Shown: positions 9,872-20,929 of the stretch, piece by piece
Position numbering within the stretch: position 1 is the first letter of the stretch
Layout of the letters: every line of letters begins with the position of its first letter
Source of the DNA: Tritrichomonas musculus
Lineage: Eukaryota > Parabasalia > Tritrichomonadida > Tritrichomonadidae
Assembly: GCA_039105265.1 (NCBI GenBank)
Contig: JAPFFF010000018.1
Coordinates: 2,666,001-2,730,000, forward strand
Direction: 5' to 3'
DNA: 64,000 nucleotides
Position numbers and translations under genes: made by a program
The notes under the pieces: model-generated
Told to the model about the DNA's origin: nothing
The model's database searches: none
The model's input: the letters and a program-made list of their open reading frames with translations, nothing else

Positions 9872-11855
9872 TATATGTATTAATAAATCATACAAATAAA
9901 ATGCAGTTTTTTTTTATGTTTACTATTTTGACGATTCTTATAAAGAATATATCCCAGAAAAGAATGTTTTTCTGAAAAAAATTGATATATTGATCCTAAT
10001 AACGCAAATACTTACAATCAAGGAGACAAAGGAGCTTCAAGAATAGGTGGTACAGTTATTTTTCTTGCCTATTTGAGAGTATAACTGTAAAATATACAGG
10101 AGATTCTTTATATATAACTAATAATAAATTGATTGAATAATATGTTATTTATATAAATAATTTGAGAACTGTATTGCTTTTAATATTACTGAATTAACAG
10201 GGATTAGTGGTTCTATTGGTATAAAAAACATCTTTTTCTACATCATTCATTGAAAAGAAAGTTAGAATAAGGAGTGATATTCACTTTTATGTAATTAAAT
10301 AATTTCTTAATGAAAATACCTTTACAATATTGCTTTAAACTGCAATTGGAGGATATATTTTCTATACTTTTTAAGATAAGCAAACATCGATTATAGATGA
10401 AATATTTTATATTGAAATTTGTGGATTTGAACGTGATGTAAGTGACACATCTAAATGGATGATTTATCTGGAATGGACACAACATGGAGATTTTAATTTT
10501 AGAAACAATTTGGTAAACTTAATTATATAAAAACCTATTCTGTCTGAATAATTTTATTTAACTGGGTTGTAAAAAGCATTTCAGGTACATAAGCTACATT
10601 AATTTTATCTGACAACTTTATTCCAGACACAAACACGCGATTAAGTACAATATTGGATGAAGGATTTAAAAAGATCTAAACGTTTCAGATATATCTAGTT
10701 CAAACTGTCCCAAATCTCCAAAAGATATTCCATTTCAGTGTAAAATACCCTTTTTGATCATCCTGTGCAATTACTGAAAATGGAGTTTTTATTTGATCAA
10801 TTACGTTCTATGATTGGCAATAAGCTGAATTTTGATGCAGTGAACAAGAAAATAGCACTACATCTTGCTGTACTTTGAATTGCAAGATCGTGATCGATTT
10901 GCAGGCATTATAAACTGCATAACCACAAACAACATGGCTATAAATGATGTTGAAACAGTTGATGGAGGCATCTTATTATATTCAGAGCATCTGCAACAAT
11001 CTGTAATAATATCTTCATTGACCAACCAAGCCAAAGCAAAAAGCCAAGAAATCTACCATATATCACATTTCGAGTATGGAAATATGAATCCAATGAGAAT
11101 ACATATGAGCACGAAACAAAGAATTTTCAAAGTTCACCAAATCCCAAAAAAACAATGCATCAACAGTGCTGTTTACTTTGCTAACACAGGCATCGTATGC
11201 CGCATAATCTGAGCGATTCTCGAGTGACAAAAGATGCAGCGCAATATTCTTCAACAACAAAGTTGGGAGCATTGCGAATTTTGCAGATTTCGAAGAAGTC
11301 AAAAAAGAATCATGTCCAGCTGCTTTCTGAAGTGCTCAAAGTCAGAAGATAATGAAGCCACAATCAGCAGATGATTATTCAAACGAGACGTGACAAAAAA
11401 CAAGCGGCGACATTGTAGAGCAAAGTATGATGCAATCACAAACAATAACTTCTGTGAGAACATTAAAGACAGACCAAAATCTCGACCAGGCACCAGAAAA
11501 AGATGACATCAGCATCACGAGGATGCCTTCCTTTATGATCTATTTGAAGTCATCTTCTTTGTCATTTCACATGGCTAAAAAGAAGTCAAAGAATGCATTT
11601 TCACCGGAAAAATCGCAAAGGGAACATGTCACATCAATGCAAAAGAGTCTTCTCAGAATACATAAATCGATTAATACAAATCCTCATCTGGCATAAAGCA
11701 GGCTATCAACTCAAACATCATCGGAACAGCATCTAACAATCAGTCATTTAAGAGATGCTCGTTGATTTCAAAGAAGATGCCGTTCAATATTGCTGCAATA
11801 TGAATAACTTCATGGTTTTTTGAGAAGCAAGAAACATATTTTGAATAATCAGTAA
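9872..11855. other. Long spacer with a decayed coding region of higher GC
   Basis: No intact gene. From about 10560 to 11760 GC rises above the flanks and interrupted plus-strand frames appear. A stretch at about 10817-10875 reads NFDAVNKKIALHLAV, and 10940-10990 reads IINCITTNNMAINDVETVDGG, both reminiscent of ankyrin repeats, which are abundant in trichomonads. The frames are broken repeatedly, so this is a relic at best. The longest piece is 10865-11212. Confidence 0.35.
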
Positions 11856-11935
11856 GGTTGTTTGGCCGAGTGGTCTAAGGCGCCAGTTTAAGGCACTGGT
11901 CCGCGAGGGCGTGGGTTCGAACCCCACAGCAACCA
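11856..11935 (+). tRNA. tRNA-Leu (AAG)
   Basis: A full class II cloverleaf: acceptor stem GGTTGTT with AGCAACC, A-box TGGCCGAGTGG, anticodon stem CCAGT/ACTGG with loop TTAAGGC (anticodon AAG at 11890-11892, reads CUU), a long variable arm TCCGCGAGGGC, and T-arm GTGGG TTCGAAC CCCAC containing the B-box. Position 11935 is the discriminator A. A run of T at 11936-11943 follows as the RNA polymerase III terminator. No intron. Confidence 0.97.
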
Positions 11936-11943
11936 TTTTTTTT
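11936..11943 (+). terminator. Pol III T-run terminator of tRNA-Leu
   Basis: A run of eight T directly after the discriminator base, the standard RNA polymerase III stop signal. Confidence 0.85.
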
Positions 11944-12200
11944 ATCTTCAATGATTTTTTAAGTTTAGTTTGAAAGCTATTAATTGATACAGACAATTAA
12001 ACTGAAATCAACAGATAGTAAGCTAAGACTTGATAAGAAAGCATATGCCACTGGACACACATATTATTTTCGTTTTCTAGATAATGATATATCTTTCCAG
12101 TAAATCAATAGATTCTTACATTTTTTCCAATAAATGAGTTCAAAATTTTATTTATTTATAAATAATAAACAATATATAAGACTAAATCATATCTGCTTTT

Positions 12201-14366
12201 CTAAAAGTCGAACAATCCAGATTTCTTATTTTTTTGAGAATGTTTTGCAATTTTCTTACTTGAATTCTGAATTGCTCTAATTCTGAAGTCAGATGTTGTT
12301 CCTGGCGGATAACCAGGGATCTGGAGAGGGACGTCACTTCCAGCCTCAAAAACGTTATTAAAGCCAGATGCAGATGTATTTGGCGCCTTTTTACTTATTC
12401 CTCTTAAGAAAGGATCTTTTTTATTGAGAGTTAAAATTGAAGGAGGCATTTTTATATCCAAAGGGAGGAATGACGTAATTTGATCTTTTGAAATCATTCT
12501 GTATTCGTAAGTATATCCTCCGTTTTTGGCGGGCTTAATATATCCCCAAATTTGGGGTCCGTAAACATCACCCTCAGACGTCTCGGGGACACCATTTGGG
12601 TTACCATCGGCTATAAATACTTTTGTACTGCCAGTTCTGTTTCTATGTTTCTCTTCGGATGTCAATTCGAGATCTTCACAAGAGTCAAGGGTTGAATTGA
12701 GGAGACCTGCATCAATAAATGGAACAAGAACAATTCCTTTCCAAGTAGTTGTTCCTCCAATTAAATCAACTTGGAATTTTGTGGGATAGAACTTTTTCAA
12801 TGGAGAATCATCGTTCAACATAAATTCACTGAATTTGTGTGGTAGAAATTGAGCTGATTGTGGAGGAAGAACAGCCATCAGTTGAACTAAAGGCTTAAAT
12901 GGTTCACTAAGATCAAAATTAACTTCGAAATTTTCAATGAGTGAAAAATCTGATACACATGGAGGATAATGATATGGATAAAACCAACTCCAAGAGACGC
13001 ACCCATGAGTGTAATACATAAGTATCCAATACATAGCGGTTACATATTCTTTTATAATTGAAATTTTATCATAATCTTTACCAAATTTCAATTCGTAATA
13101 TTTGGATTTGAGTTCATCAATATTTGGAACATTTTCTGGTTTTTCAAATCGTTCTTTCTTCTGAGTAAAGTTTCGATATCTCATATTTTCTAAAACTAAA
13201 TCATCTGTATCGCAAATTTCATTCACAAAATTCTGTGAAGCTAATGATGAGTCGGATGGATGAACAATTGCTTCAAGAGCTTTTCCTTCAAACTTAGATA
13301 ATTGAGATAAAATTTTACATAACCTTGAAAAATTAGGAATTCCTTCATTAGTTAAATAACCACCAAGTTTTGGAAGATTGTGAGCATACTCTACAATAAT
13401 AGCGTTTATAACTCCTGATTGAATACTAAACCCTGGGACCCCTGGAATAAAGTCATTGCCAATTGCAAAACACAGAAAAACGAGATCGTCAATTGCATTT
13501 TCAAAATTCCAATCAAATGGAATAGATACTGGCTTAAGATCTCTTTCAAGGTACTGACGAAGAACCCATAAGCTAACAAACTGGAAACCATCAACATTTT
13601 CAAGGACTTTTTCTCTTAATACAGTAAAATAAAGTTCATGCGAAGTTAAACCTAAGAAAATAAGATCTGCATCGAGACCATATATACAATGATGTCTATT
13701 TGGATCATATCCTTGCTCAAGTCGTTGACCTCGAATAAAATCCATAATCTTATGTTCACCTTCTCCAGGAACAGATGCATCTGATAAAATAACTGATATA
13801 TCTTTCCATGCTTGCACATTTGTTTGCTGCTTTTGTATAAATTCTTGCAAATGTTTTGATAGGTTTCTCATAAATCTTGTACCAGGCGTTATGACATTTG
13901 TATCATGCTTGGCAAAATAGTCTGGGTCATCGAGAATATTAATTGCATCTTGATCATTATTTTTTTTTGCTTCTGCTAACTTAACCAGAAGATCATAAAC
14001 CGAATCTTTGGATGATCTATATCGACGGGCTCTTTGCTGATTCATTTTTGCACGAGGGGCAACGCCATCAATTGCCATAAAGAGTAATTTTCGAGGTCGG
14101 ACAATGTTAAAAAGACGATTGATATAATTATCTATATTTTCGAAGATTTGATTTTCTGTGAGTGGTTCATTACTTTCATGCGAATGAAAACACGGATGTA
14201 TAATTCCATTCATATCGAGATAAAGACAGTCAAAATCAACATCGCCAATTGTGTTTGGGTTCTGATTAGAATAGTCTTTTTCGGTTTCGATTTCTTCTTC
14301 GATACAATTTGTAATAATTAATGGGTATCTTTTCTGAATCCACCTAAAAAGAGCTGGGACTCCCAT
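12201..14366 (-). CDS. XRN-family 5'-3' exoribonuclease (Xrn1/Rat1-like)
   Basis: The product (721 aa) degrades 5'-monophosphate RNA from the 5' end, either in the nucleus (Rat1/Xrn2) or cytoplasm (Xrn1). It begins MGVPALFRWIQKRYP, the invariant XRN N-terminus, which fixes the start at 14366 although the frame is open 19 codons further. Acidic active-site segments follow in order: CLYLDMNGIIHPC, LLFMAIDGVAPRAKMNQQRARR, SDASVPGEGEHKIMDFI, YGLDADLIFLGL and AIGNDFIPGVP. The C-terminal half contains the XRN M region (MYWILMYYTHGC, SWSWFYPYHYPP). It is shorter than Rat1 of yeast (about 1000 aa), lacking the long tail; the basic end (SKKIAKHSQKNKK) could be a nuclear signal, which favours Rat1/Xrn2. 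It is divergent from the PP5-like gene with 173 bp between the start codons, a shared promoter region. Confidence 0.95.
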   Translation of the reverse strand: MGVPALFRWIQKRYPLIITNCIEEEIETEKDYSNQNPNTIGDVDFDCLYLDMNGIIHPCFHSHESNEPLTENQIFENIDNYINRLFNIVRPRKLLFMAIDGVAPRAKMNQQRARRYRSSKDSVYDLLVKLAEAKKNNDQDAINILDDPDYFAKHDTNVITPGTRFMRNLSKHLQEFIQKQQTNVQAWKDISVILSDASVPGEGEHKIMDFIRGQRLEQGYDPNRHHCIYGLDADLIFLGLTSHELYFTVLREKVLENVDGFQFVSLWVLRQYLERDLKPVSIPFDWNFENAIDDLVFLCFAIGNDFIPGVPGFSIQSGVINAIIVEYAHNLPKLGGYLTNEGIPNFSRLCKILSQLSKFEGKALEAIVHPSDSSLASQNFVNEICDTDDLVLENMRYRNFTQKKERFEKPENVPNIDELKSKYYELKFGKDYDKISIIKEYVTAMYWILMYYTHGCVSWSWFYPYHYPPCVSDFSLIENFEVNFDLSEPFKPLVQLMAVLPPQSAQFLPHKFSEFMLNDDSPLKKFYPTKFQVDLIGGTTTWKGIVLVPFIDAGLLNSTLDSCEDLELTSEEKHRNRTGSTKVFIADGNPNGVPETSEGDVYGPQIWGYIKPAKNGGYTYEYRMISKDQITSFLPLDIKMPPSILTLNKKDPFLRGISKKAPNTSASGFNNVFEAGSDVPLQIPGYPPGTTSDFRIRAIQNSSKKIAKHSQKNKKSGLFDF

Positions 14367-14539
14367 ATAAATTGAAAGAAATATTGAATATTTAATCTTT
14401 GAATTTGAGTAATTTTTTTTCAATTTATAATTGAAAAAGTGAAAATAAAAAACTCTTAAAAATTCATAATAACTTCAAAAACATTTAAAAAACTTTGGTA
14501 TCGTCCGTTATATTGCTTTTATCCTGAATCACAAGCCTC

Positions 14540-16064
14540 ATGCAAAGGACAACTTTAGTTTTATCTCAAAAACCGAGATATTGCAAAATACCTCCAACAG
14601 AAACAAATGAAAATAAAATCATGTCACTTCTCTACACGAATCGATCAATTACAAATTTATCTTTGAACAAATATAGAGATGCTGCTGTTGATGCAACACG
14701 TGGATTATATTCAGATATTACAAATAAAGAAGCGTTTATTGCCAGAGGGAAGGCTTCTATCAAAATGAGAAATTTTGAATCAGCATACAATGATTTCATT
14801 GAGGCATTAAAACTTGATCCCCAATCAAAATATATATTTAATTTATCAAACTCCATTTATTCAAAAATTAAAGAAGAAAAAATTCTTTATGAAATTAAAA
14901 CGAGTAATTATACAATCTCAAACTATTTTTTTCACCCGATTCAGCCAACATCCAAAAAAACTTTCAACTTTGATACATTTTCAATTCAAGATGCAAAAGA
15001 AATTTGCGAAATTGTTCGCAAGTTTGAACTTCCTACTAAAGAAGTTGTTTATGAAATTTTGCAAAGAATGTGCAACCTTCTTAATCTTCTTCCAAATATC
15101 GTACATATTGATAATGTTAAAGAGATTATTGTTGTTGGTGATACTCACGGGCAACTTCAAGACGTTCTTAATATATTTAATCTTTATGGCTATCCAACAC
15201 CAGAGAGACCATATTTGTTTAATGGTGATTTTGTTGATCGTGGATCTCAAGGTCTTGAAATTCTTTTAATTTTATTTTCATTTAAAATTGCAGATGAAAG
15301 ATGCATTTATATCAATCGCGGTAATCAGTATGCTTTTTAATTTAATCCAATCAAATTTAATAATTTTTCATTTTTGAAATAGAAAATACAACAATAGTGT
15401 TTTTTTGATATAATGTGAAATTATTTCTTTTGATTGGATTAATTTTTTAAATTCTTTTCTAACATTTAGCGAAACAACAGCAATGAATTATCTTTATGGA
15501 TTCTATAAAGAATGCGAAAGCAAATATGATATTGATGTTTATGAAGCTTGTAGTACTGTTTTTGAATATCTCCCATTCGGACATATTATTTGCAACAAAG
15601 CTTTTGTTATTCATGGAGGTATTTGTATGGAACCGAAAATGAACATAGATGATCTTCAAAATATCAATCGATTAATTCAGCCAACAGAAGATGATCCATT
15701 AAACGCCATTCTCTGGGGTGATCCAGTAAATGATACCGGAACAAATGATATTGAGCGAGAGGGACAACTTTTGTTCTCCTCAGATCATACAGACGAATTT
15801 CTAACAGAAAATAAATTAGAACTTATTATTAGATCTCACCAGCTCGTTCATGAGGGGTACAAAGTTCAACATGGTGGAAAATGCATTACGGTTTTCTCTG
15901 CTCCCAACTATGTAGGAAAAGTTGGGAATGATGGATCAGTAGCAATTGTTAGGTTTGATGATAAAGGGAACCTCCTCCCAATAGAATTTAAAGCATTCAA
16001 AGCAATGCCTATTCCTTTTGATTTCCAACCAATGATTTATGCAGATATGAGTCTTTTGAAATAA
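14540..16064 (+). CDS. PP5-like TPR serine/threonine protein phosphatase, two exons
   Basis: The spliced product, join(14540..15327, 15470..16064), has 460 residues. Residues about 30-100 hold TPR-like helices (LLYTNRSITNLSLNKYRDAA, AFIARGKASIKMRNFESAY), then a linker, then a PPP catalytic domain: GDTHGQ (Asp201, His203), GDFVDRG (Asp230), RGNHE (Asn262, His263), then HGGI, RSHQ and SAPNYVGK. These supply the two-metal centre of PPP phosphatases. The architecture is that of PP5, which works with Hsp90 through its TPRs. The TPR region looks short, about two repeats, because the first usual repeat is missing and only 173 bp separate this ATG from the XRN ATG. Without splicing the frame ends shortly after GNQ, so intron removal is essential. 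A MULE lies 84 bp downstream of the stop. Confidence 0.93.
15328..15469 (+). other. Spliceosomal intron (142 bp) in the PP5-like gene
   Basis: The 5' end GTATGC and the 3' end TCTAACATTTAG match trichomonad intron rules: a GYAYGY donor and a compact 12-nt branch-point plus acceptor block (T. vaginalis consensus ACTAACACACAG). Removing it joins CA to C, making the catalytic His codon of GNHE, and the frame then continues into the second half of the phosphatase. Phase 2. Confidence 0.95.
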
Positions 16065-16139
16065 CTTTGATTTAATCAAATTTACTATGTTTTTTTTTTT
16101 TTTTAAATAAAACTTAAAAGTGCCTACCTCATTAACAAT

Positions 16140-16148
16140 CACGAATCT
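16140..16148. repeat. Left 9-bp target-site duplication of the MULE
   Basis: CACGAATCT here is repeated exactly at 21912-21920, on the other side of the element. Nine bases is the typical Mutator duplication. Confidence 0.92.
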
Positions 16149-16342
16149 GGCGGAATGACAAACTATAGAAAAAGTTACACCATTTTTTTCTGAGGAAAAT
16201 TCGTTATTCTGACTTTTTGAGTTAATTGAGAAGGCATACAAAAAGTTCTAAAATTTTCTTGTAAAGTTTTGAAAAAGTTCACTAAGATAAAACCATGAAA
16301 AAGCGCCATTTTTATAGAACTAAACCAATCAAAGAAACCGAG

Positions 16343-17085
16343 ATGACGACATTGCCGCCCATAGCATGATCACGATCAGTAATGCTTAGCAGCTAGCTGG
16401 TTGTAACTGCGGCGAGTCGTCATCCGGACAAAGATATCACGATTTCATCCGGAAGATCTGGAATGACGACATTGCCGCCCATAGCAAGACCACGATCAGC
16501 AATGCTTAGCAGCTAGCTGGTTGTAACTGCGGCGAGTCGTCATCCGGACAAAGATATCGCGATTTCATCCGGAAGATCTGGAATGACGACATTGCCGCCC
16601 ATAGCAAGACCACGATCAGTAATGCTTAGCAGCTGGCTGGTTGTAACTGCGGCGAGTCGTCATCCGGACAAAGATATCGCGATTTCATCCGGAAGATCTG
16701 GAATGACGACATTGCCGCCCATAGCAAGACCACGATCAGTAATGCTTAGCAGCTGGCTGGTTGTAACTGCGGCGAGTCGTCATCCGGACAAAGATATCGC
16801 GATTTCATCCGGAAGATCTGGAATGACGACATTGCCGCCCATAGCAAGACCACGATCAGCAATGCTTAGCAGCTAGCTGGTTGTAACTGCGGCGAGTCGT
16901 CATCCGGACAAAGATATCGCGATTTCATCCGGAAGATCTGGAATGACGACATTGCCGCCCATAGCAAGACCACGATCAGTAATGCTTAGCAGCTGGCTGG
17001 TTGTAACTGCGGCGAGTCGTCATCCGGACAAAGATATCGCGATTTCATCCGGAAGATCTGGAATTGACGACATTGCCGCCCATAG
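16343..17085. repeat. 120-bp tandem array 1 of the MULE left arm (6 units + partial)
   Basis: Units begin at 16343, 16463, 16583, 16703, 16823 and 16943, each starting ATGACGACATTGCCGCCCAT, with a partial unit ending CCCATAGG at 17085. Units differ at only a few positions (AGCTAGCTGG or AGCTGGCTGG; ATCAGC or ATCAGT). GC is far above the surrounding DNA. Confidence 0.97.
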
Positions 17086-17292
17086 GACGACCACGGTGGC
17101 AATAAAAAGATGAAAATAAAACAAACAAAAAACAAACAAAATTGATTATTTAATATTATTATTACGATTTTTTAATTTTTTTATTTTGATAAAGCTTATT
17201 TAAAATATTCTGAGTCTTCTCAGAAATTTGTTAAATTTTTTTTTTTATAAATATATATAACTTTTTGAAAGAATTATGGTCTTTTTATATTT

Positions 17293-17371
17293 ATGGAAGA
17301 AGACCAAAATCTTTATTATTCAGCGAAATATCTATCTCATACGCAAAGACCTAATTCTTTAAAAGATAAAG
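17293..17371 (+). pseudogene. Duplicated 5' end of the MULE transposase gene (79 bp)
   Basis: This repeats the first 79 bases of the transposase gene, with its leader, and then breaks off at AAAGATAAAG into a second copy of the arm module (TTCTAAAATTTTCTTG). It encodes MEEDQNLYYSAKYLS and onward for 26 codons before losing the frame of the gene. The break shares the short string AAAG with the start of the module, suggesting slippage or microhomology. Confidence 0.9.
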
Positions 17372-17468
17372 TTCTAAAATTTTCTTGTAAAGTTTTGAAA
17401 AAGTTCACTAAGATAAAACCATGAAAAAGCGCCATTTTTATAGAACTAAACCAATCAAAGAAACCGAG

Positions 17469-17851
17469 ATGACGACATTGCCGCCCATAGCATGATCACG
17501 ATCAGTAATGCTTAGCAGCTAGCTGGTTGTAACTGCGGCGAGTCGTCATCCGGACAAAGATATCACGATTTCATCCGGAAGATCTGGAATGACGACATTG
17601 CCGCCCATAGCAAGACCACGATCAGCAATGCTTAGCAGCTAGCTGGTTGTAACTGCGGCGAGTCGTCATCCGGACAAAGATATCGCGATTTCATCCGGAA
17701 GATCTGGAATGACGACATTGCCGCCCATAGCAAGACCACGATCAGCAATGCTTAGCAGCTGGCTGGTTGTAACTGCGGCGAGTCGTCATCCGGACAAAGA
17801 TATCGCGATTTCATCCGGAAGATCTGGAATTGACGACATTGCCGCCCATAG
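17469..17851. repeat. 120-bp tandem array 2 of the MULE left arm (3 units + partial)
   Basis: Units start at 17469, 17589 and 17709, followed by a partial copy ending near 17851. It belongs to the second copy of the arm module, which is otherwise the same as the first but three repeat units shorter. Confidence 0.95.
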
Positions 17852-18058
17852 GACGACCACGGTGGCAATAAAAAGATGAAAATAAAACAAACAAAAAACA
17901 AACAAAATTGATTATTTAATATTATTATTACGATTTTTTAATTTTTTTATTTTGATAAAGCTTATTTAAAATATTCTGAGTCTTCTCAGAAATTTGTTAA
18001 ATTTTTTTTTTTATAAATATATATAACTTTTTGAAAGAATTATGGTCTTTTTATATTT

Positions 18059-20401
18059 ATGGAAGAAGACCAAAATCTTTATTATTCAGCGAAATATCTA
18101 TCTCATACGCAAAGACCTAATTCTTTAAAAGATAAAGGATTAAGAACATTCATTGAAATTGTTCCTTTGCATTCTCAGAATTTCAATATCATTTCGCTAA
18201 TCCTTTTCCTCGATAGCTTAACCAAAGAATTTATATGCAACAACAAAAGAGTTTATAATGACATTTTTTCGTTTAGTTGCTGTAATAAATCAAAGATAAA
18301 TACTGAAATTCAAATATTTAGCATAACTGTCAAAAACGATTTGGAAACCATTAAAGTTCTCGCTAGAGATCAACTCCTTGAAAACCAAACTATGAAAGTT
18401 GTTACTATTGATTTTGAAGAATGTATCATGACGTCGCCATATACTTTGAAAAATAAAGAGTGTCCTTTTTTGACTCAAGATTTTTGGAATAAACAATGTA
18501 AACATAAAAATACAATGCTTTATACTTTTTGTAATTACGTAGCTCGAAAAAATTCTAATTTTCCAATATTTATAAAATTTGCTTTTCAAAACTTTTTAGA
18601 TAAAAGAACCTTGCGTAGAAGAGCCGTTAGTTTTCAAGGTTATGATGATTTTTATAAAATTTTATTGCATTTACCTGGTTTTGTTTATATTGAGATAAGT
18701 ACTCAAAAAGTTCAGGACGATGGATTTGCATTTAAATTTAATAATGATTTTGCTTTTATTAAAAATATAATATGGATTATGCCTTGGGCTTTAGAAGTTA
18801 TAAATTATATGCATTATTTGCAAATTGATGCTTCTTTTTATGCGCTTAAGCCTTACAAATTTTGTATATACCATTCAATTTATTTCAATTCAAGTTTTCC
18901 TTTCGCATTATCAATTGGCCCTAAAGAGAACCGTTTTTTATATAATTTATTATTTGATGGATTAAATAAGTTTTGTTTAAATAAAAATGTTTTTGAAAAT
19001 AAAGTTGTTTTATCAGATTTAGGTTCTCCTATCAAAAAGTTCTGTAAATTACATTCAAATATTCAATATTTTTGTCATCGTCATATTATACAAATATTTG
19101 GACCTAAATCATCATTAGGCATATGGGTTGCAAGGTTATTGAGATGCAAAACATATTTAATATATAAACAAGAAAAAGAATTTATTTTAGTTGAAATGGA
19201 CGAATATAAAAAAGATCCAAATTCACCTTTATTTGACGATACCGATCAAGATAATGAAAAAAAACAAAAATTAAAAGATTTTGAAATTATGTTAAAAGAT
19301 ATAGATGAAGTGGAAAGAATGCCAAATAAAGAAGAAATTAAAAAAAGTGATTATTATATTGCTAATTGGGCAATATGGATTCGTTCTGACCACCATGTAG
19401 CTCGTTGTTCAAATCATTCGGAAGGTTTCCACGGAAATATCAATCAAAAATTGCCAGATTCCGGAACTCATTCATTTAAAACTGGTTTCACAACAATTGT
19501 AAATTATTTATTAAATTATATAAATAATTACTCAGATATTTGTGGAAATTCTTTTCAAAACAAACATCAAAAAATGATTCAAAAAGTTATACAAATTCTT
19601 AGCAAGAGACCAGATAATTATTTAAAATGTTCAAAAGAAAATTGTGATTGTGGTGAAGATGATTTTGTTGAATCAATTTATGGAGTGAAACTTCCTTGCA
19701 TACATACAATATTAAATAATTTTTGCAAATCAGAAATATTTAATATTGTTAAAAATAGCAATGAAATTGATATTCAATATTTATTTGTTCAATCTCTCAA
19801 AAAGTTCCCCAATTATAAATTTGAAAAAAATCTTTTTAAATCAAATAGAAAAAATATAGATAGAATAATATCAATATACGAAGTTGAAAAGAATAGAAAG
19901 TTTGATAAGGAATCATTGAATATATTAGGCTCTTTTATTAATGAGTTTCTTAATTGTTTTACATATGTTTTACCAAAATTCCCAAATATTAATCCAAATG
20001 ATGCCAAATATTCTGGAAATCATTTTGATTTTCGAGCACTTGATGAAAAATTGGTTTTCAGAAAAAAGAAAGAAGAAAGTAACACAAGTCAAAAGAAAGA
20101 AAAATTAAAACTTGAAAATTTATACGACGAAGATGACAATTTTGATTCAATGATAAAAGACTGTAATGCTGACATCGAATTAATTAAGAAAAAATACTAT
20201 GAAACGAAGGCTGAAATTAAAGGAATGTATCCTCAATTATCATATCATGATATCGAAAAAATATGTTTTTCTAATTTTGTCCGCTATGTTTTTGAAACTA
20301 GATGCGATAATTCAGGTGTCATATATTTTTTATCTAAATTCAAAATAGCAAGTTGGAAAAATGCAGATTTAGCTGCAGGTGGTAACAGATTTTTCTCTTA
20401 A
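18059..20401 (+). CDS. MULE transposase (780 aa), intact
   Basis: Catalyses cut-and-paste movement of the element. The MULE signature is present in order: first Asp in LQIDASFYAL (Asp257), second Asp in VVLSDLGSP (Asp320), a C-x-x-H motif FCHRH (Cys339, His342) as in MULE/Rehavkus-type enzymes, and the catalytic Glu in NHSEGFHGNIN (Glu455). A later cysteine cluster (CSKENCDCGEDD with CIHTI) resembles the SWIM-type zinc finger (CxCx..CxH) found after the core in many MULE transposases. The C-terminus is charged and coiled-coil-prone (KKKEESNTSQKKEKLKLE). The start ATG lies inside the terminal arm module, and the stop is followed within a few bases by the right arm. No stop or frameshift, so it may be active. 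Confidence 0.93.
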   Translation: MEEDQNLYYSAKYLSHTQRPNSLKDKGLRTFIEIVPLHSQNFNIISLILFLDSLTKEFICNNKRVYNDIFSFSCCNKSKINTEIQIFSITVKNDLETIKVLARDQLLENQTMKVVTIDFEECIMTSPYTLKNKECPFLTQDFWNKQCKHKNTMLYTFCNYVARKNSNFPIFIKFAFQNFLDKRTLRRRAVSFQGYDDFYKILLHLPGFVYIEISTQKVQDDGFAFKFNNDFAFIKNIIWIMPWALEVINYMHYLQIDASFYALKPYKFCIYHSIYFNSSFPFALSIGPKENRFLYNLLFDGLNKFCLNKNVFENKVVLSDLGSPIKKFCKLHSNIQYFCHRHIIQIFGPKSSLGIWVARLLRCKTYLIYKQEKEFILVEMDEYKKDPNSPLFDDTDQDNEKKQKLKDFEIMLKDIDEVERMPNKEEIKKSDYYIANWAIWIRSDHHVARCSNHSEGFHGNINQKLPDSGTHSFKTGFTTIVNYLLNYINNYSDICGNSFQNKHQKMIQKVIQILSKRPDNYLKCSKENCDCGEDDFVESIYGVKLPCIHTILNNFCKSEIFNIVKNSNEIDIQYLFVQSLKKFPNYKFEKNLFKSNRKNIDRIISIYEVEKNRKFDKESLNILGSFINEFLNCFTYVLPKFPNINPNDAKYSGNHFDFRALDEKLVFRKKKEESNTSQKKEKLKLENLYDEDDNFDSMIKDCNADIELIKKKYYETKAEIKGMYPQLSYHDIEKICFSNFVRYVFETRCDNSGVIYFLSKFKIASWKNADLAAGGNRFFS

Positions 20402-20568
20402 CAAATTTCTGAGAAGACTCAGAATATTTTAAATAAGCTTTATCAAAAAAAAAAAAAAAAAAAAAAAAAATAAAAATAAAAAATAAAAAATCACAATAAT
20501 ATTAAATAATCAATTTTGTTTGTTTTTTGTTTGTTTTATTTTCATCTTTTTATTGCCACCGTGGTCGT

Positions 20569-20832
20569 CCTATGGGCGGCAATATCGTCAATTCCAGATC
20601 TTCCGGATGAAATCGCGATATCTTTGTCCGGATGACGACTCGCCGCAGTTACAACCAGCCAGCTGCTAAGCATTGCTGATCGTGGTCTTGCTATGGGCGG
20701 CAATGTCGTCATTCCAGATCTTCCGGATGAAATCGCAATATCTTTGTCCGGATGACGACTCGCCGCAGTTACAACCAGCTAGCTGCTAAGCATTACTGAT
20801 CGTGATCATGCTATGGGCGGCAATGTCGTCAT
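20569..20832. repeat. 120-bp array 3, right arm inner (2 units + partial)
   Basis: Inverted relative to the left arm; full units 20593-20832 preceded by a partial unit next to the AT-rich leader. It is directly followed by CTCGGTTTCTTTGATTGG, the inverse of the left arm's repeat border. Confidence 0.95.
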
Positions 20833-20929
20833 CTCGGTTTCTTTGATTGGTTTAGTTCTATAAAAATGGCGCTTTTTCATGGTTTTATCTTAGTGAACTT
20901 TTTCAAAACTTTACAAGAAAATTTTAGAA

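Noticed and set aside
11784-11996. Minus-strand open frame of 70 codons (contains VGFEPTPSRTSA)
   Set aside because: It is the antisense of the tRNA-Leu gene; this peptide is a well-known artefact of translating tRNA genes.
16583-16876. Open frame of 97 codons with a 40-residue repeat (MTTLPPIARPRS)
   Set aside because: Produced by the 120-bp tandem repeat, whose length is a multiple of three; no promoter or protein family supports it.
16343-17085. CRISPR-like array
   Set aside because: Whole 120-bp units are repeated without unique spacers, in a eukaryotic transposon arm.
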